A stretch of 23,355 bases of DNA, from NCBI GenBank assembly GCA_900546005.1, contig URBJ01000033.1, positions 1-23,355 of the forward strand. The letters are read 5' to 3'. The DNA comes from an uncultured Alistipes sp. GTDB lineage: Bacteria; Bacteroidota; Bacteroidia; Bacteroidales; Rikenellaceae. Below the pieces are notes generated by a model. It worked only from the letters and a program-made list of their open reading frames with translations, did no database searches and had not been told where the DNA came from. Made by a program: the position numbers and the translations under genes. The first letter of the stretch is position 1. Every line of letters begins with the position of its first letter. Shown here one piece after another: positions 1-8,785 of this stretch.

Positions 1-43
1 TTTTAAAAATGGCTGATCTGAGAAATATTGTCCGTGAAAAGCG

Positions 44-118
44 TTACCTTCGCAGCGGAAAACGAAATGACGGAGCGATTCATGATCGTCTTTCGTTTCC
101 GCAGGATAAATAAGGTAA
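44..118 (+). promoter_or_regulatory. Structured 5' leader upstream of the YidE-like transporter
   Basis: An extended imperfect inverted repeat lies just before the transporter start at 126. The outer arms TTACCTT (44-50) and AAGGTAA (112-118) pair perfectly. The inner arms at 55-72 and 87-102 pair over most of their length, with a bulge and a mismatch, around a loop at 73-86. The structure ends 7 bases before the ATG, so it could affect translation, or it could be the end of an upstream transcript cut by the window edge. No known riboswitch family is recognised. Confidence 0.4.
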
Positions 119-125
119 AGGTTTT

Positions 126-1808
126 ATGGAATTTTTTCATGACTTGTTCTTCGGAAACAGCGCATTTTGGGGAGGCGGAGTCGCACACTCTGTATTGATA
201 TTGGCGCTGGTCATTTCGCTCGGTGTGGCTTTGGGCAAGCTCAAGATCGCCGGCGTTAAACTCGGAGTAACGTGGATATTGTTTGTCGGAATCGCTTTCA
301 GCCATTTCGGCATGACGCTCAACGAACATCTGCTCCATTTCCTCAAAGAGTTCGGACTGATTCTTTTTGTCTATTCAATCGGTCTTCAGGTCGGGCCGAG
401 CTTTTTCTCTTCGTTCAAGAAGGGAGGAATTCAGCTGAATATGTTTGCCACGGGGATTGTCCTGTTGGGTGTGCTGATTACGTATGTCATCTATCTGATT
501 ACCGGTTTGCCGATTACGACGATGGTGGGTATTCTTTCAGGAGCCGTGACCAACACTCCGGGTCTGGGTGCGGCGCAGCAGGCATACAGCGACATGACCG
601 GTATCGATTCGCCCGATATTGCTACGGGATATGCCGTTGCCTATCCGCTGGGTGTACTCGGAATCATTCTTTCGATGATTGTGATCCGTTGGGTGTGCAA
701 GGTGCGTTTCGAAGAGGAAAACAAGGCAATGACCGTTCAGCAGAGTGACTCGAAAGAGGCGGTTCGTATCTCTGTCGAGGTGAAAAACCCCTTTATCGCA
801 GGGAAAACGGTTCTTCAGATTAAAAGATTGATCAACCGCCAGTTCGTCATATCGCGGGTGTTGCATCCGGACGGACATATCGATATCGTAAATGCAAAAA
901 CGACGCTTGCGATGGGTGACCGGGTGTTGATTGTAACTACGACACACGATATGGATCTGTTGGTTGATCTGCTTGGAGATAAGATCGATATGGAGAAAGA
1001 AGAGTGGGAAAAGCTCGACAATCAGTTGATCTCCCGACGGATCATGATTACCAAGTCGAAGCTGAACGGACAGCATATCGGATCGCTTCGTCTTCAGAGT
1101 TATGGGGTGAATGTTACGCGGGTCAACCGAGCCGGTGTGGACCTGATTCCGAACCACAACCTGCAACTGCAGATGGGCGACCGTCTGACCGTTGTCGGAA
1201 GCGAGTCGGCGATCAATGCCGTTTCGAAGGTGCTCGGCAACTCCATGCGTCGACTGAATGAACCGAATTTGATTCCGATTTTTGTCGGCATTTTCTTGGG
1301 CGTGGTATTGGGAAGTGTGCCGATTATGTTTCCGGGAATTCCACAGCCGGTCAAATTGGGATTGGCTGGAGGTCCGCTGGTGGTTTCGATATTGATCAGC
1401 CGTTTTGGTCCACACTATAAATTGGTAACCTATACGACCATGAGTGCCAATCTAATGCTGCGTGAGGTCGGTATCGCGCTGTTCTTGGCCTGTGTCGGAT
1501 TGGGTGCAGGCGAAGGTTTCGTGCACACGGTGCTCTATGAGAACGGATACCATTGGATCGGTTACGGATTTATCATCACGGTATTGCCGCTGTTGATCAT
1601 CGGCCTGATTGCACGGAAGTTCTTCAAGTTAAATTACTTTACGCTGATGGGTGTTGCTGCAGGAGCCATGACTGATCCTCCAGCATTGGCTTACTCCAAC
1701 GGTGTTGCTGGTAACGACATGCCATCAGTGGGTTATGCCACGGTCTATCCGTTGACGATGTTTCTGCGGATTCTGACCGCCCAGCTGTTGATCCTTTGTG
1801 TAGGGTAG
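126..1808 (+). CDS. YidE/AspT-family transporter with paired TrkA-C (RCK_C) domains
   Basis: A 560-residue inner-membrane protein of the AspT/YidE/YbjL duplication type, close in length to E. coli YidE (about 553). Two hydrophobic halves (about residues 15-190 and 380-560) each carry the repeated pattern seen in this family: GAVTNTPGLGAAQQAY near residue 140 and GAMTDPPALAYSN near residue 515. Between them lie two hydrophilic RCK_C-like segments (about 210-290 and 295-375), which in other transporters bind small regulatory ligands. Characterised relatives include the aspartate:alanine exchanger AspT, but most members have no known substrate, so substrate is left open. The gene stands alone, with a structured leader upstream and a hairpin terminator downstream. 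The ATG at 126 is the first in-frame start before the first membrane segment. Confidence 0.9.
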   Translation: MEFFHDLFFGNSAFWGGGVAHSVLILALVISLGVALGKLKIAGVKLGVTWILFVGIAFSHFGMTLNEHLLHFLKEFGLILFVYSIGLQVGPSFFSSFKKGGIQLNMFATGIVLLGVLITYVIYLITGLPITTMVGILSGAVTNTPGLGAAQQAYSDMTGIDSPDIATGYAVAYPLGVLGIILSMIVIRWVCKVRFEEENKAMTVQQSDSKEAVRISVEVKNPFIAGKTVLQIKRLINRQFVISRVLHPDGHIDIVNAKTTLAMGDRVLIVTTTHDMDLLVDLLGDKIDMEKEEWEKLDNQLISRRIMITKSKLNGQHIGSLRLQSYGVNVTRVNRAGVDLIPNHNLQLQMGDRLTVVGSESAINAVSKVLGNSMRRLNEPNLIPIFVGIFLGVVLGSVPIMFPGIPQPVKLGLAGGPLVVSILISRFGPHYKLVTYTTMSANLMLREVGIALFLACVGLGAGEGFVHTVLYENGYHWIGYGFIITVLPLLIIGLIARKFFKLNYFTLMGVAAGAMTDPPALAYSNGVAGNDMPSVGYATVYPLTMFLRILTAQLLILCVG

Positions 1809-1837
1809 TGTATTAGGGAAAAAACAATTTTTTAGAT

Positions 1838-1866
1838 AAACGCCGTTCCTAAACGGCGTTTTTTTT
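1838..1866 (+). terminator. Intrinsic terminator of the transporter gene
   Basis: Stem AACGCCG (1839-1845) pairs with CGGCGTT (1854-1860) around an 8-base loop and runs into T residues up to 1866. It lies 30 bases after the transporter stop codon. Confidence 0.85.
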
Positions 1867-1897
1867 GTACCTTTCGGGAAACTAAAACATTATCGTT

Positions 1898-2551
1898 ATG
1901 AATAAGAAGTTATTGCATGTGATTCCGCTGTTGACGGTCGGAGCACTTTTGTCATGTTCGCAGGATCAACGAATCGTCGGGAAGTGGGTAGAGCCTATTC
2001 CGGGTGGCGCGATCGAAGGAGTACAAGGATTCGAACTGAAGGAGGACGGAACGGCAGCCTCGATCAACATGGCGACATTGGTTTATGACGGATGGCGTGT
2101 TTCCGGGAAAAAGCTGATTCTCTCGGGTGAGAGTATCGGTAATGGTGTTACGGGTCGTTTTGCGGATACGTTGAATATCCAAAGGATAACCGGGGATACG
2201 TTGGTTCTCGGTCAAGGAGAGGCGACCTTTGTATATACTCGTTTTCAAGGACCGGTTCCGACTCCAAAGGCTAAAGAGAATCTTCGCACGGTAAAGGGAA
2301 CATTGATTTTGGGACATGAGGTGCGTTCGTTCAAAGCCGAAGGGGATACACTCGAGTATTGGGTGACAGATAGTACCGGGACATTGGAGGCAAGCTATCA
2401 AAAGACGGTGGGTGATGGAGCAGAACCCTATACACCCGTGTACGTGGAGTTGAAGGTCCGCGATCAGGGGAAGGCTACCGATGGCTTTGCGCTCGATTAC
2501 GATGGGGTTTATCAGGTTGAAGAGATTGTTGCAATAAAACCGATGGAATAG
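1898..2551 (+). CDS. Lipocalin-like lipoprotein, possibly NlpE-related C-terminal domain
   Basis: A 217-residue exported protein. Residues 1-19 form a lipoprotein signal peptide with a lipobox ending LLSC, so Cys20 should be acylated and the protein anchored in an envelope membrane. Residues about 24-115 (IVGKW...FELKEDGTA...W...LILSG) have the layout of small Bacteroidota lipocalin-like domains. The second half, starting VKGTLILGHEVRSFKAEGD and ending near DGVYQVEEI, resembles the C-terminal OB-like domain of NlpE copper/stress lipoproteins. That is recognition from memory of family style and needs a profile search. No CXXC copper motif is visible. A weak -7-like TACCTTTC at 1868-1875 could give it its own promoter. 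It is flanked by terminators on both sides, so it is probably monocistronic. Confidence 0.8.
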   Translation: MNKKLLHVIPLLTVGALLSCSQDQRIVGKWVEPIPGGAIEGVQGFELKEDGTAASINMATLVYDGWRVSGKKLILSGESIGNGVTGRFADTLNIQRITGDTLVLGQGEATFVYTRFQGPVPTPKAKENLRTVKGTLILGHEVRSFKAEGDTLEYWVTDSTGTLEASYQKTVGDGAEPYTPVYVELKVRDQGKATDGFALDYDGVYQVEEIVAIKPME

Positions 2552-2571
2552 GGTATCAATGCCGGTTCGAT

Positions 2572-2605
2572 AAAAAAGCTGACTCTCTGCGGAGCCAGCT
2601 TTTTT
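2572..2605. terminator. Bidirectional terminator between lipoprotein and AsmA genes
   Basis: AAAAAAGCTG (2572-2581) pairs with CAGCTTTTTT (2596-2605). The A-run and T-run on either side make it usable from both strands. It lies between the converging lipoprotein (+) and AsmA (-) genes. Confidence 0.85.
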
Positions 2606-2681
2606 ATTTCTTAGGGGTGTTGTCGGTTGAATATCTTATGTGTTTGCAGAAAGACCGATATGTGGTGAAAGAAAGCGTTCG

Positions 2682-5600
2682 TTATTGAGCGGTTGTTGTT
2701 GTCCGGTCTTGTTTGCGCGCTTCGCGTAACTCGTTCCGTCGGGCCTTTTTCTCTTCGCGGATTGCCTTGCGAGAAACCTTCTCCTGCTGCTCCGTCTCTT
2801 TGCCGGGCAAGGTGCTCTCGTCGGATTCAGGTAAGGCGGTCGAATCCGAGGGTAGCGGGGGAACGGATCTGCTGGTGAGGGTGTCCGTCGGCAGAACGGG
2901 GACCGGACGTACCTCGGGAAGAGAGTCGATAACCGGAATCGAATCCTGTTCGATGATGCCTTCACGTTGCAGCTCGAGGCTGTCGGCTTTGCTGAGCGGT
3001 TCCATTTGGGTCTGCACCGCAGCTGTATCGACGACGGGAATAGCCTTTTCCATCCGTTCCAACCGCGCCGCATCGATCCCTTTATGGAAGATGTCGGTAA
3101 TCGTATGCCGGAGGTTAATACGGGTCGTATCGATCAGGGTGACGTAGGAGGGAATGTTTTCATCCTTGTATTTGGCCTTTCCGATCCGGAATTTGAACTT
3201 ATCTAATGTGCCCGATATGTTGAGTCCGAGGCGGAACGGAATGGGCGATTTCAGTACGGAAATGTGATAATCGAAACTCATGTCCAATTTGTGGATTCCG
3301 CTGACGGCTGCTTTGTAGCGGTCCATCTCGATGATAAACGGAAAGATCTCGATCTGGTTGTCATGTACGAGAAAGTTGACCGATATGCTGTTGATGAGGT
3401 TTCGATCGCGGTTTTTGAAACGCAACATTTTTGCGATCTCGGTAAAGGTCTCACCGTCGAGCAGCACCATGTTTTCTCCGTGGATGCTGCATGCGGCGTT
3501 GAGGCTGGGCAGTTCGATGTTCATCATCGTGTCGACGGAGGCTGTTGCGGCGAGCTGGCAGTCGACCACACCTTCGAACGAACGGAGCATGGGCAGCAAC
3601 GAGTCGACCGAAGGGATCAGGCTGATCAGCCGGTCGACCTTGACTTTGTGCAACTCCAGATCGAATCCTGTGATGATGTCCTTTTTGCTTCGGGTGGCAT
3701 ACAGAGCGGTCAGGGCCATGTCTCCAGCATCGGTCACAGCATTCAGGTTGTTGATTTGCAGGCATCTGTCTCGAGCGATGAAGGCTCCCTTCAACGAATT
3801 GAGGTGCAGCGTTCCGTAGATTCCGTAGCGGCTGTGAAGATCGATCTCGGCATCGATATTCGACGGAACGATGAGCAGGGCGTTTTCGTAGGTTGAGTCG
3901 GTGATTCCGCTCTGCTCCTCGATAACCTGCTGCAACTCTTCCGTATTGTCGGCTTCGGCCACCATCTGTTTGTAGCTCTCCGAAGAGTTCGTATATTGGG
4001 ACCCCACCGAAGCAGCATGGATCAGCTCGTTGAAATTCAGCGTGTCCGATTCGATAGACATCTGGATCTTCAATTTCCCGTTGCGGAGCAAAACCTGTTT
4101 CAGATTCGAAATTTTTCCGTTCAGTTCAAGAGAAGACTCACCGGCCTTCAAGACGGTTTTTTCGAGTTTGACTTCGTTGGTCGTGAATTCGATGTTGGCG
4201 TTTTCGATGCGGTTGGACAGCGGAAAATAGGGGGTTGCAATTCGACCCGAGGCAGCCCGGATCGATCCCGAAGCGTTCCATCTGCGGAATTTGTCGGCGA
4301 TGTTCTTGTCGAGCGACATGTTGAGGTCGGCAGCGGCGAAATCGTCGGGTTGGTGGGTGGCCCGCAACCGCGCGAAGTGATGGAAAAGCAGCGAATCCCG
4401 AGCGATCGAAGGATAGACCTTTTGGAGTGAATCGAGCAGAATCCGTTGCCGGGTTGTGTCGATTTTGTTGCGGACAAGGGTGGCGTGGAAGTCGACGCGG
4501 CTGTCTGTAAAGTCGCACCAATTCATCCGGTCGTTGGCCCAAAGGTCGCCGGCATCGAAGGTGAGGTCCAGTTCCGGGATTTTGGGATCATCGGCGGAGG
4601 GTTTGATTCCGAATGAGCTGTTGACTTGCCTCAGTCTCATGCGGGACGAATCGGAAAGCATGGCGTCGAATAGGTGGGCAGATATATTGCCTTTTATCGG
4701 GTGAACGGCTGTCGTGTCGCCGCTTAGCGATGCAACGGCGCTTTGCAGGGTTGTTGAGGCTTTCGATACGGCGATCCGCGACTGATCTTTCATGCGCAGA
4801 TCAAGCGAGTCGGCATCGATACGGATACGCAGCATCTCTTCGTCGAACTGTTCGATGGAGTCGAACCGACGAAATCCGGAACCGAACTGAACGGTTCCGT
4901 TGTGGGCCAATACAAAGATCGAATCGCTGGGGGCATCGACCAACAGACTGTCGGTCGAGAGCAATCCGCCGATCCGTACATTGCCAAACCTTTCGAGACA
5001 GAGGTCATTTTTACGGAATTTAGCGATGGCGTCGATCTTCAGGTTTCCGCTGACAAACATACGTTCGGAGGGGTAGAGTCGAGAGAGAGTATCCAGATTG
5101 ACCCCGCCCGAGAGCCTTGTCGTGACCGAAGGGTCGCCCAACAGATCCCATATCGTAGCTTGACCGGCCAGTTGGATTCCGGATCCCTCGATGTCGAAAT
5201 CGTTCAATCTTATTCCGGTAGAGTCGGCAGTATCGGGATTATATCGGAGCAGGGCATCGATTTTGAACCGGTCGATTCTGGTCGGAGAACCGGCGTATGC
5301 GAAGTGTCCGCCGTTTGTCGATACTTCGGCTTCGATGTGGGGAAAGAGTTGTCCGGCAGCATGGAAACTACCCATAATGCGGGTCTTCAAGGTTAACTCG
5401 AGGTCCGTGTCGATATGCTTGATTCGGGGGAACAGCGATTGAGGAGCGAGCGCAACGAGACGGTTCAGAGCTAAAGGTTCAATGTCGCAACGCAGGCCCT
5501 CTGTCTTGAGGGTGTCCGAGGCAAAAGCGATCTTACCGTCGAACCGGATCGGAATCTCATCGATTTTTAGATCCAACCGATGGAGTGCGAGGGCGTCTGC

Positions 5601-6386
5601 CTGTTTGAAGTTGAACGACAGGCCCCCCGAAAGGGCTATGGGGAGCTGCTCACACATCTGTATGGAGTCCTTTCGTACGGAGGCGGTCAGTTGTATGTCT
5701 GTTTTGTAGCGGTCGATAAGAAATTTTCGGATCTTCAGCTGATCGATATTGGTTTCTGCGAAAAGCGATTGCGAACGGTCGTCGAAAACGAGGTGTCCCT
5801 GCTTGTGGATTTCAATCCGCGAGAAGTTGATCTCGAACGGATTTGTTGCGTCAGAACTATCGGAAGAGGTTGTGTCTGAATAGATTTCCCAGTTGGCTTT
5901 GCCGGAGGGCGCAACGAAGGCATAGATTTCCGGGGCTGTAAGCCCTACGTATCGGATCATGGCTTGTGAGGCGAGCAGTCTGGGCAGATTCAGAGCCACG
6001 ACCAGCTCTTCGAAGCGCAACAGGGTGTCGGCTGCGGCGGGGATCTGCGTTTTTACGGAGTCGGGCTCCGATTGCAGGGCATGAGAGATAATCTCTCCGC
6101 CGGAGAGTTTGACGCTGACGTGAGGGAAGTGCTCCCAGAGGGAGAGGGTCACCGTATCGAAACGAACCGATGCGTCTAAATATTGGCTGCTGTATTTGTT
6201 GACAAGCGGGGTGAGGCGTGAGGGTGACAGAATCATCACTACGGATCCGGCTGCAAGCGCGATAAGCAGAATGAGTACGGCCAGCAGGATGCAGCAGAGT
6301 TTGACGATGCGTCTGATCAGACTCTTTTTTTTGCGAGTCGGTTTTCCCTCAGATTTTTGATCGGAGCGGCTGTTTTTGTCTTTCAT
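2682..6386 (-). CDS. AsmA family envelope protein, 1234 residues
   Basis: A very large AsmA-type protein. The N-terminus is basic (KPTRKKKSLIRR) and followed by one membrane helix (about residues 27-52). An AsmA N-terminal segment follows (about 55-120, ...VRFDTVTLSLWEHFPHVSVKLSGG...), then a long repetitive beta-rich body alternating short hydrophobic strands with LNGKISNL / ISGTLDKFKF-type turns. This is typical of AsmA/TamB-like bridge proteins, proposed for E. coli relatives to carry phospholipid between inner and outer membranes. The last ~35 residues are a highly charged Lys/Arg/Glu tail with likely coiled-coil character. The topology implies an inner-membrane anchor with the bulk in the periplasm. 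The gene is monocistronic with a -7 element at 6408-6415. The family call is secure; the exact role here is inference. Confidence 0.9.
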   Translation of the reverse strand: MKDKNSRSDQKSEGKPTRKKKSLIRRIVKLCCILLAVLILLIALAAGSVVMILSPSRLTPLVNKYSSQYLDASVRFDTVTLSLWEHFPHVSVKLSGGEIISHALQSEPDSVKTQIPAAADTLLRFEELVVALNLPRLLASQAMIRYVGLTAPEIYAFVAPSGKANWEIYSDTTSSDSSDATNPFEINFSRIEIHKQGHLVFDDRSQSLFAETNIDQLKIRKFLIDRYKTDIQLTASVRKDSIQMCEQLPIALSGGLSFNFKQADALALHRLDLKIDEIPIRFDGKIAFASDTLKTEGLRCDIEPLALNRLVALAPQSLFPRIKHIDTDLELTLKTRIMGSFHAAGQLFPHIEAEVSTNGGHFAYAGSPTRIDRFKIDALLRYNPDTADSTGIRLNDFDIEGSGIQLAGQATIWDLLGDPSVTTRLSGGVNLDTLSRLYPSERMFVSGNLKIDAIAKFRKNDLCLERFGNVRIGGLLSTDSLLVDAPSDSIFVLAHNGTVQFGSGFRRFDSIEQFDEEMLRIRIDADSLDLRMKDQSRIAVSKASTTLQSAVASLSGDTTAVHPIKGNISAHLFDAMLSDSSRMRLRQVNSSFGIKPSADDPKIPELDLTFDAGDLWANDRMNWCDFTDSRVDFHATLVRNKIDTTRQRILLDSLQKVYPSIARDSLLFHHFARLRATHQPDDFAAADLNMSLDKNIADKFRRWNASGSIRAASGRIATPYFPLSNRIENANIEFTTNEVKLEKTVLKAGESSLELNGKISNLKQVLLRNGKLKIQMSIESDTLNFNELIHAASVGSQYTNSSESYKQMVAEADNTEELQQVIEEQSGITDSTYENALLIVPSNIDAEIDLHSRYGIYGTLHLNSLKGAFIARDRCLQINNLNAVTDAGDMALTALYATRSKKDIITGFDLELHKVKVDRLISLIPSVDSLLPMLRSFEGVVDCQLAATASVDTMMNIELPSLNAACSIHGENMVLLDGETFTEIAKMLRFKNRDRNLINSISVNFLVHDNQIEIFPFIIEMDRYKAAVSGIHKLDMSFDYHISVLKSPIPFRLGLNISGTLDKFKFRIGKAKYKDENIPSYVTLIDTTRINLRHTITDIFHKGIDAARLERMEKAIPVVDTAAVQTQMEPLSKADSLELQREGIIEQDSIPVIDSLPEVRPVPVLPTDTLTSRSVPPLPSDSTALPESDESTLPGKETEQQEKVSRKAIREEKKARRNELREARKQDRTTTTAQ

Positions 6387-6407
6387 GATCCCCCGTATTT
6401 ACAGAAA

Positions 6408-6415
6408 CAAAGATA
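6408..6415 (-). promoter_or_regulatory. Candidate -7 element for the AsmA gene
   Basis: The - strand reads TATCTTTG, an exact match to the Bacteroidota TAnnTTTG element and identical to the rplU one. It lies 21 bases before the ATG at 6386. No convincing TTTG is seen at -33. Confidence 0.5.
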
Positions 6416-6482
6416 GCTATTTTGTGCGATTTTGGTTCTTGTCGAGGGGAAGAGGTTCTGTTTTTTCCAAGAGGCGGAAAAT

Positions 6483-6514
6483 AAAAAAGGAGCGAATGCA
6501 ATCGCTCCTTTTTT
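6483..6514 (-). terminator. Intrinsic terminator of the fucO-like gene
   Basis: Perfect 13-bp stem: 6483-6495 (A6 then GGAGCGA) pairs with 6502-6514 (TCGCTCC then T6) around a 6-base loop. It lies 20 bases past the dehydrogenase stop on the - strand. Confidence 0.9.
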
Positions 6515-6533
6515 ATAGCTTTCGTAAGCTCTG

Positions 6534-7691
6534 TTAGAAGGCTTTCTTGTAAAGCGCCAGAATATCTTCAACGGTAGCTTTACGCGGGTTACCGGGCGTA
6601 CAAACGTCGTTAAAGGCAGCTTGAGCCAGCGTAGGCAGACCGCTTTCCGGCACACCGATCTCTTTGAGGTGTTGCGGAATGTGTACCTTGATGGCCAGCG
6701 CCTTGACAGCGTCTACGGCAGCCTGAGCTGCTTGGTCGTCGTCCATCTTCGAGGTGTCGACACCCATAGCGTTGGCAATCGTACGGAATTTGGCTTTTGC
6801 ATTGCTCTCCTTGTTGTACTCCATTACGAAGGGCAACAGCAGGGCGTTGGCAACACCGTGCGGAATGTCGTAGTATGCACCCAGCGGGTGAGCCATACCG
6901 TGAACCAGACCCAGACCGACGTTCGAGAAGGCCATGCCGGCGATGTACTGAGCCGTAGCCATACCGTCACGAGCTTCGATGTCCGAAGGATTCTCAACGA
7001 CTTTGGGCAGCCACTTCGAGATCATTTCGATTGCTTTGATTTCGAACATGTCGCTCATTTCCCATGCGCCGAGCGTGATCAAACCTTCGATAGCGTGGGT
7101 CAATGCATCCATACCGGTCGAAGCGGTCAGACCGCGCGGCATCGAGAGCATCAATTCGGGGTCGATGATGGCGAGGGTCGGGATGTCGTTCGGGTCGACG
7201 CAAACCATCTTCTTCACGTTCTTTTCGTCGGTGATGACGTAGTTGATGGTTACTTCGGCAGCGGTTCCGGCCGTGGTAGGCAGGGCGATTACCGGTACCG
7301 ATTTCTTTTTGGTGTTGGCTACGCCTTCCAGCGATACGACGTCGCTGAATTCAGGGTTGTTGATGATAATACCGATAGCTTTAGAGGTATCCATGGAAGA
7401 ACCGCCTCCGATAGCGACGATGAAATCGGCTCCGGCAGCTTTGAAAGCGGCGATTCCGTTTTTCACGTTGGTAACGGTGGGGTTAGGTTTTACCTCATCG
7501 AATACTTCGAACGGTATGCCGGCCTCTTTCAGTACATCGGTTACCTGAGCGGCTACTCCGAACTTAACAAGATCCTTGTCGGTTACGACCAAAGCTTTGG
7601 TGTATCCGCGTTTAGCGACCTCTTCTGCGATCATTTTTCTCGAACCGACTCCGAAATAGGAAGTCTCGTTCAAAATCATTCTATAAGCCAT
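6534..7691 (-). CDS. fucO: Lactaldehyde reductase-type iron-containing alcohol dehydrogenase
   Basis: 385 residues, collinear with E. coli FucO (about 382), which reduces L-lactaldehyde to L-1,2-propanediol with NADH. The family-defining features are present: nucleotide-binding GGGSSMD at 95-101; PTTAGTAAEVTINYVITDE near 138-156, nearly identical to FucO; and iron ligands Asp195, His199, His264 and His278 in TGMDALTHAIEG and GLVHGMAHPLGAYYDIPHG. These sit one residue from the FucO positions (196/200/263/277). The C-terminus DVCTPGNPRKATVEDILALYKKAF also follows FucO. The enzyme is cytosolic. The gene stands alone, with its own promoter and terminator; no fucose or rhamnose genes are adjacent, so the physiological aldehyde is not fixed by context. 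Ethanol or 1,3-propanediol dehydrogenase are the alternatives within the same family. Confidence 0.88.
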   Translation of the reverse strand: MAYRMILNETSYFGVGSRKMIAEEVAKRGYTKALVVTDKDLVKFGVAAQVTDVLKEAGIPFEVFDEVKPNPTVTNVKNGIAAFKAAGADFIVAIGGGSSMDTSKAIGIIINNPEFSDVVSLEGVANTKKKSVPVIALPTTAGTAAEVTINYVITDEKNVKKMVCVDPNDIPTLAIIDPELMLSMPRGLTASTGMDALTHAIEGLITLGAWEMSDMFEIKAIEMISKWLPKVVENPSDIEARDGMATAQYIAGMAFSNVGLGLVHGMAHPLGAYYDIPHGVANALLLPFVMEYNKESNAKAKFRTIANAMGVDTSKMDDDQAAQAAVDAVKALAIKVHIPQHLKEIGVPESGLPTLAQAAFNDVCTPGNPRKATVEDILALYKKAF

Positions 7692-7810
7692 AGCGATTTA
7701 TATTATAAAAACAACATTGAAAAACCGTACCCTGAAGGGATGGATCCTTTTGCGGCAGTTCGGTTCCCGTTTTTTCGGAAAAGGCGTCGGATGATCCCCC
7801 TTTTGCGCTG

Positions 7811-7842
7811 CAAATGTACAATAAAAATGAGAATAAAAGAAA
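7811..7842 (-). promoter_or_regulatory. Candidate promoter of the fucO-like gene
   Basis: - strand -7 TACATTTG (7818-7811), with TTTC (7842-7839) 20 bases upstream as a near-consensus -33. The predicted start near 7804 gives a leader of roughly 110 bases, longer than other leaders in the window. Confidence 0.5.
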
Positions 7843-7918
7843 TGTTTCGTGGTATTGGATCGAACAGTTTTTTGTGAAATTCGGGGAATAAGATTCTGTA
7901 TAATAGGGGAGAGGGAGA

Positions 7919-8704
7919 TCAGGCTTTCGATTCGGCAGGTAGGGCGAGACGCTTGGCCCGGATGCGGGCGGCGCGGTCCAGACTGTCGGGGTGGGTCGAA
8001 AAGAGTTGGAGGATGGCATCCGGTCGATTCCCGGCCTGTTCGGCAAGGCGATGGATCTTTTCCAAGGCGTCGGCCATGGCTATCGGGTCGTAGCCGTTGC
8101 GTTGGAGAAATCCGAAACTGAAGTCATCGGCGGCATACTCCTGACTTTTCGAGAAGTGCGATTCAGCCAGTTTTTCGGCAATCGAGCCCCACTGGGATGC
8201 ACTGAGCGATCCGAGCACCCCGCCGGCGGCACCGAGAGCGTTGCGGGCGGCGGAGGTGAGGTAGGCTTTGCGCATGGCGTGCAGGGTGTCGCTGTTGCGG
8301 ATGTGTCCCATTTCGTGTCCGATGATGGCCATCAGCTCCTCGTCCGACATACGGTCCATCAATCCCGAAAAGACACGGATGCTGCCATCGGCCGTAGCGA
8401 AGGCGTTGATCTGGCTGGTCCGGTACACTTTAAAGTTGAGCGGTACGTCGTTTACGGCGATATATCTCGAGGTCAGCCGTTCGAGTCTCTGGGCATAGGG
8501 GTCGTCAGCCGGAGGGATGGTGTTTTGTGCGTCGGTATAGGCGATGTATTTTCGGGCCATGTCGAGTACATGTTGGTCCTTGAGCGTAGCGGCCTGAAGC
8601 ACATCGACGGTAGCCTGTATGCCCGGATTGGGAATGCGGATGCGCGATCGGGTGACGACCACTACGTAGATGATCAGGGCGATAATGATTATTTTCAGCA
8701 ACAT
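7919..8704 (-). CDS. M48 family zinc metalloprotease, membrane-anchored
   Basis: A 261-residue peptidase of the M48 (HtpX/YcaL/LoiP-like) family. One hydrophobic N-terminal segment (residues 2-18) should anchor it, with the catalytic domain probably in the periplasm. The zinc site is visible as HEMGH at 130-134 (catalytic Glu131), with the third ligand Glu189 in SQEYAADDFSF, the usual ExxxD motif. The preceding VRVFSGLMDRMSDEELMAIIGHE stretch is typical. No lipobox cysteine is present, unlike LoiP and YcaL. The C-terminal STHPDSLDRAARIRA is the standard M48 end. Family members degrade misfolded envelope proteins; the substrate here is unknown. The gene diverges from gcvT across an 81-base spacer containing a palindrome. 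No clear terminator is seen downstream. Confidence 0.9.
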   Translation of the reverse strand: MLLKIIIIALIIYVVVVTRSRIRIPNPGIQATVDVLQAATLKDQHVLDMARKYIAYTDAQNTIPPADDPYAQRLERLTSRYIAVNDVPLNFKVYRTSQINAFATADGSIRVFSGLMDRMSDEELMAIIGHEMGHIRNSDTLHAMRKAYLTSAARNALGAAGGVLGSLSASQWGSIAEKLAESHFSKSQEYAADDFSFGFLQRNGYDPIAMADALEKIHRLAEQAGNRPDAILQLFSTHPDSLDRAARIRAKRLALPAESKA

Positions 8705-8756
8705 TTTCGGTGTGAATTAATTCGGAAAACGGGTATAAAGTTAGAATAAATTGTAA

Positions 8757-8768
8757 TTTCGCGCGAAA
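8757..8768. promoter_or_regulatory. Palindrome between divergent M48 protease and gcvT genes
   Basis: TTTCGCGCGAAA is a perfect 12-base palindrome. Its flanks read TAATTTCG (+, 8754-8761) and TATTTTCG (-, 8771-8764), each a one-or-two-mismatch version of the -7 element, so it may sit over both promoters. Its role is inference. Confidence 0.35.
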
Positions 8769-8785
8769 ATAAATTCGAAATGTTT

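Noticed and set aside
9..113. A possible 34-residue peptide (starting MADLRNIVREK) before the transporter
   Set aside because: It lies almost entirely inside the inverted-repeat leader and resembles no known protein. A C-terminus of a gene cut by the window edge cannot be excluded, but it is not supported.
537..1415. A 292-codon - strand frame opposite the transporter gene
   Set aside because: Antisense shadow: His/Arg/Gln-rich, no domain, while the + strand encodes a complete transporter.
3264..3896. A 210-codon + strand frame (and several others) opposite the AsmA gene
   Set aside because: The encoded peptides show no motif or signal, and the opposite strand has a continuous 1234-residue AsmA protein.
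6621..7877. A 418-codon open frame on the + strand opposite the fucO-like gene
   Set aside because: It lies antisense to a gene with intact FucO motifs. The translation is a biased Gly/Arg/Asp/Val-rich string without domains, as expected from the codon pattern of the real gene.
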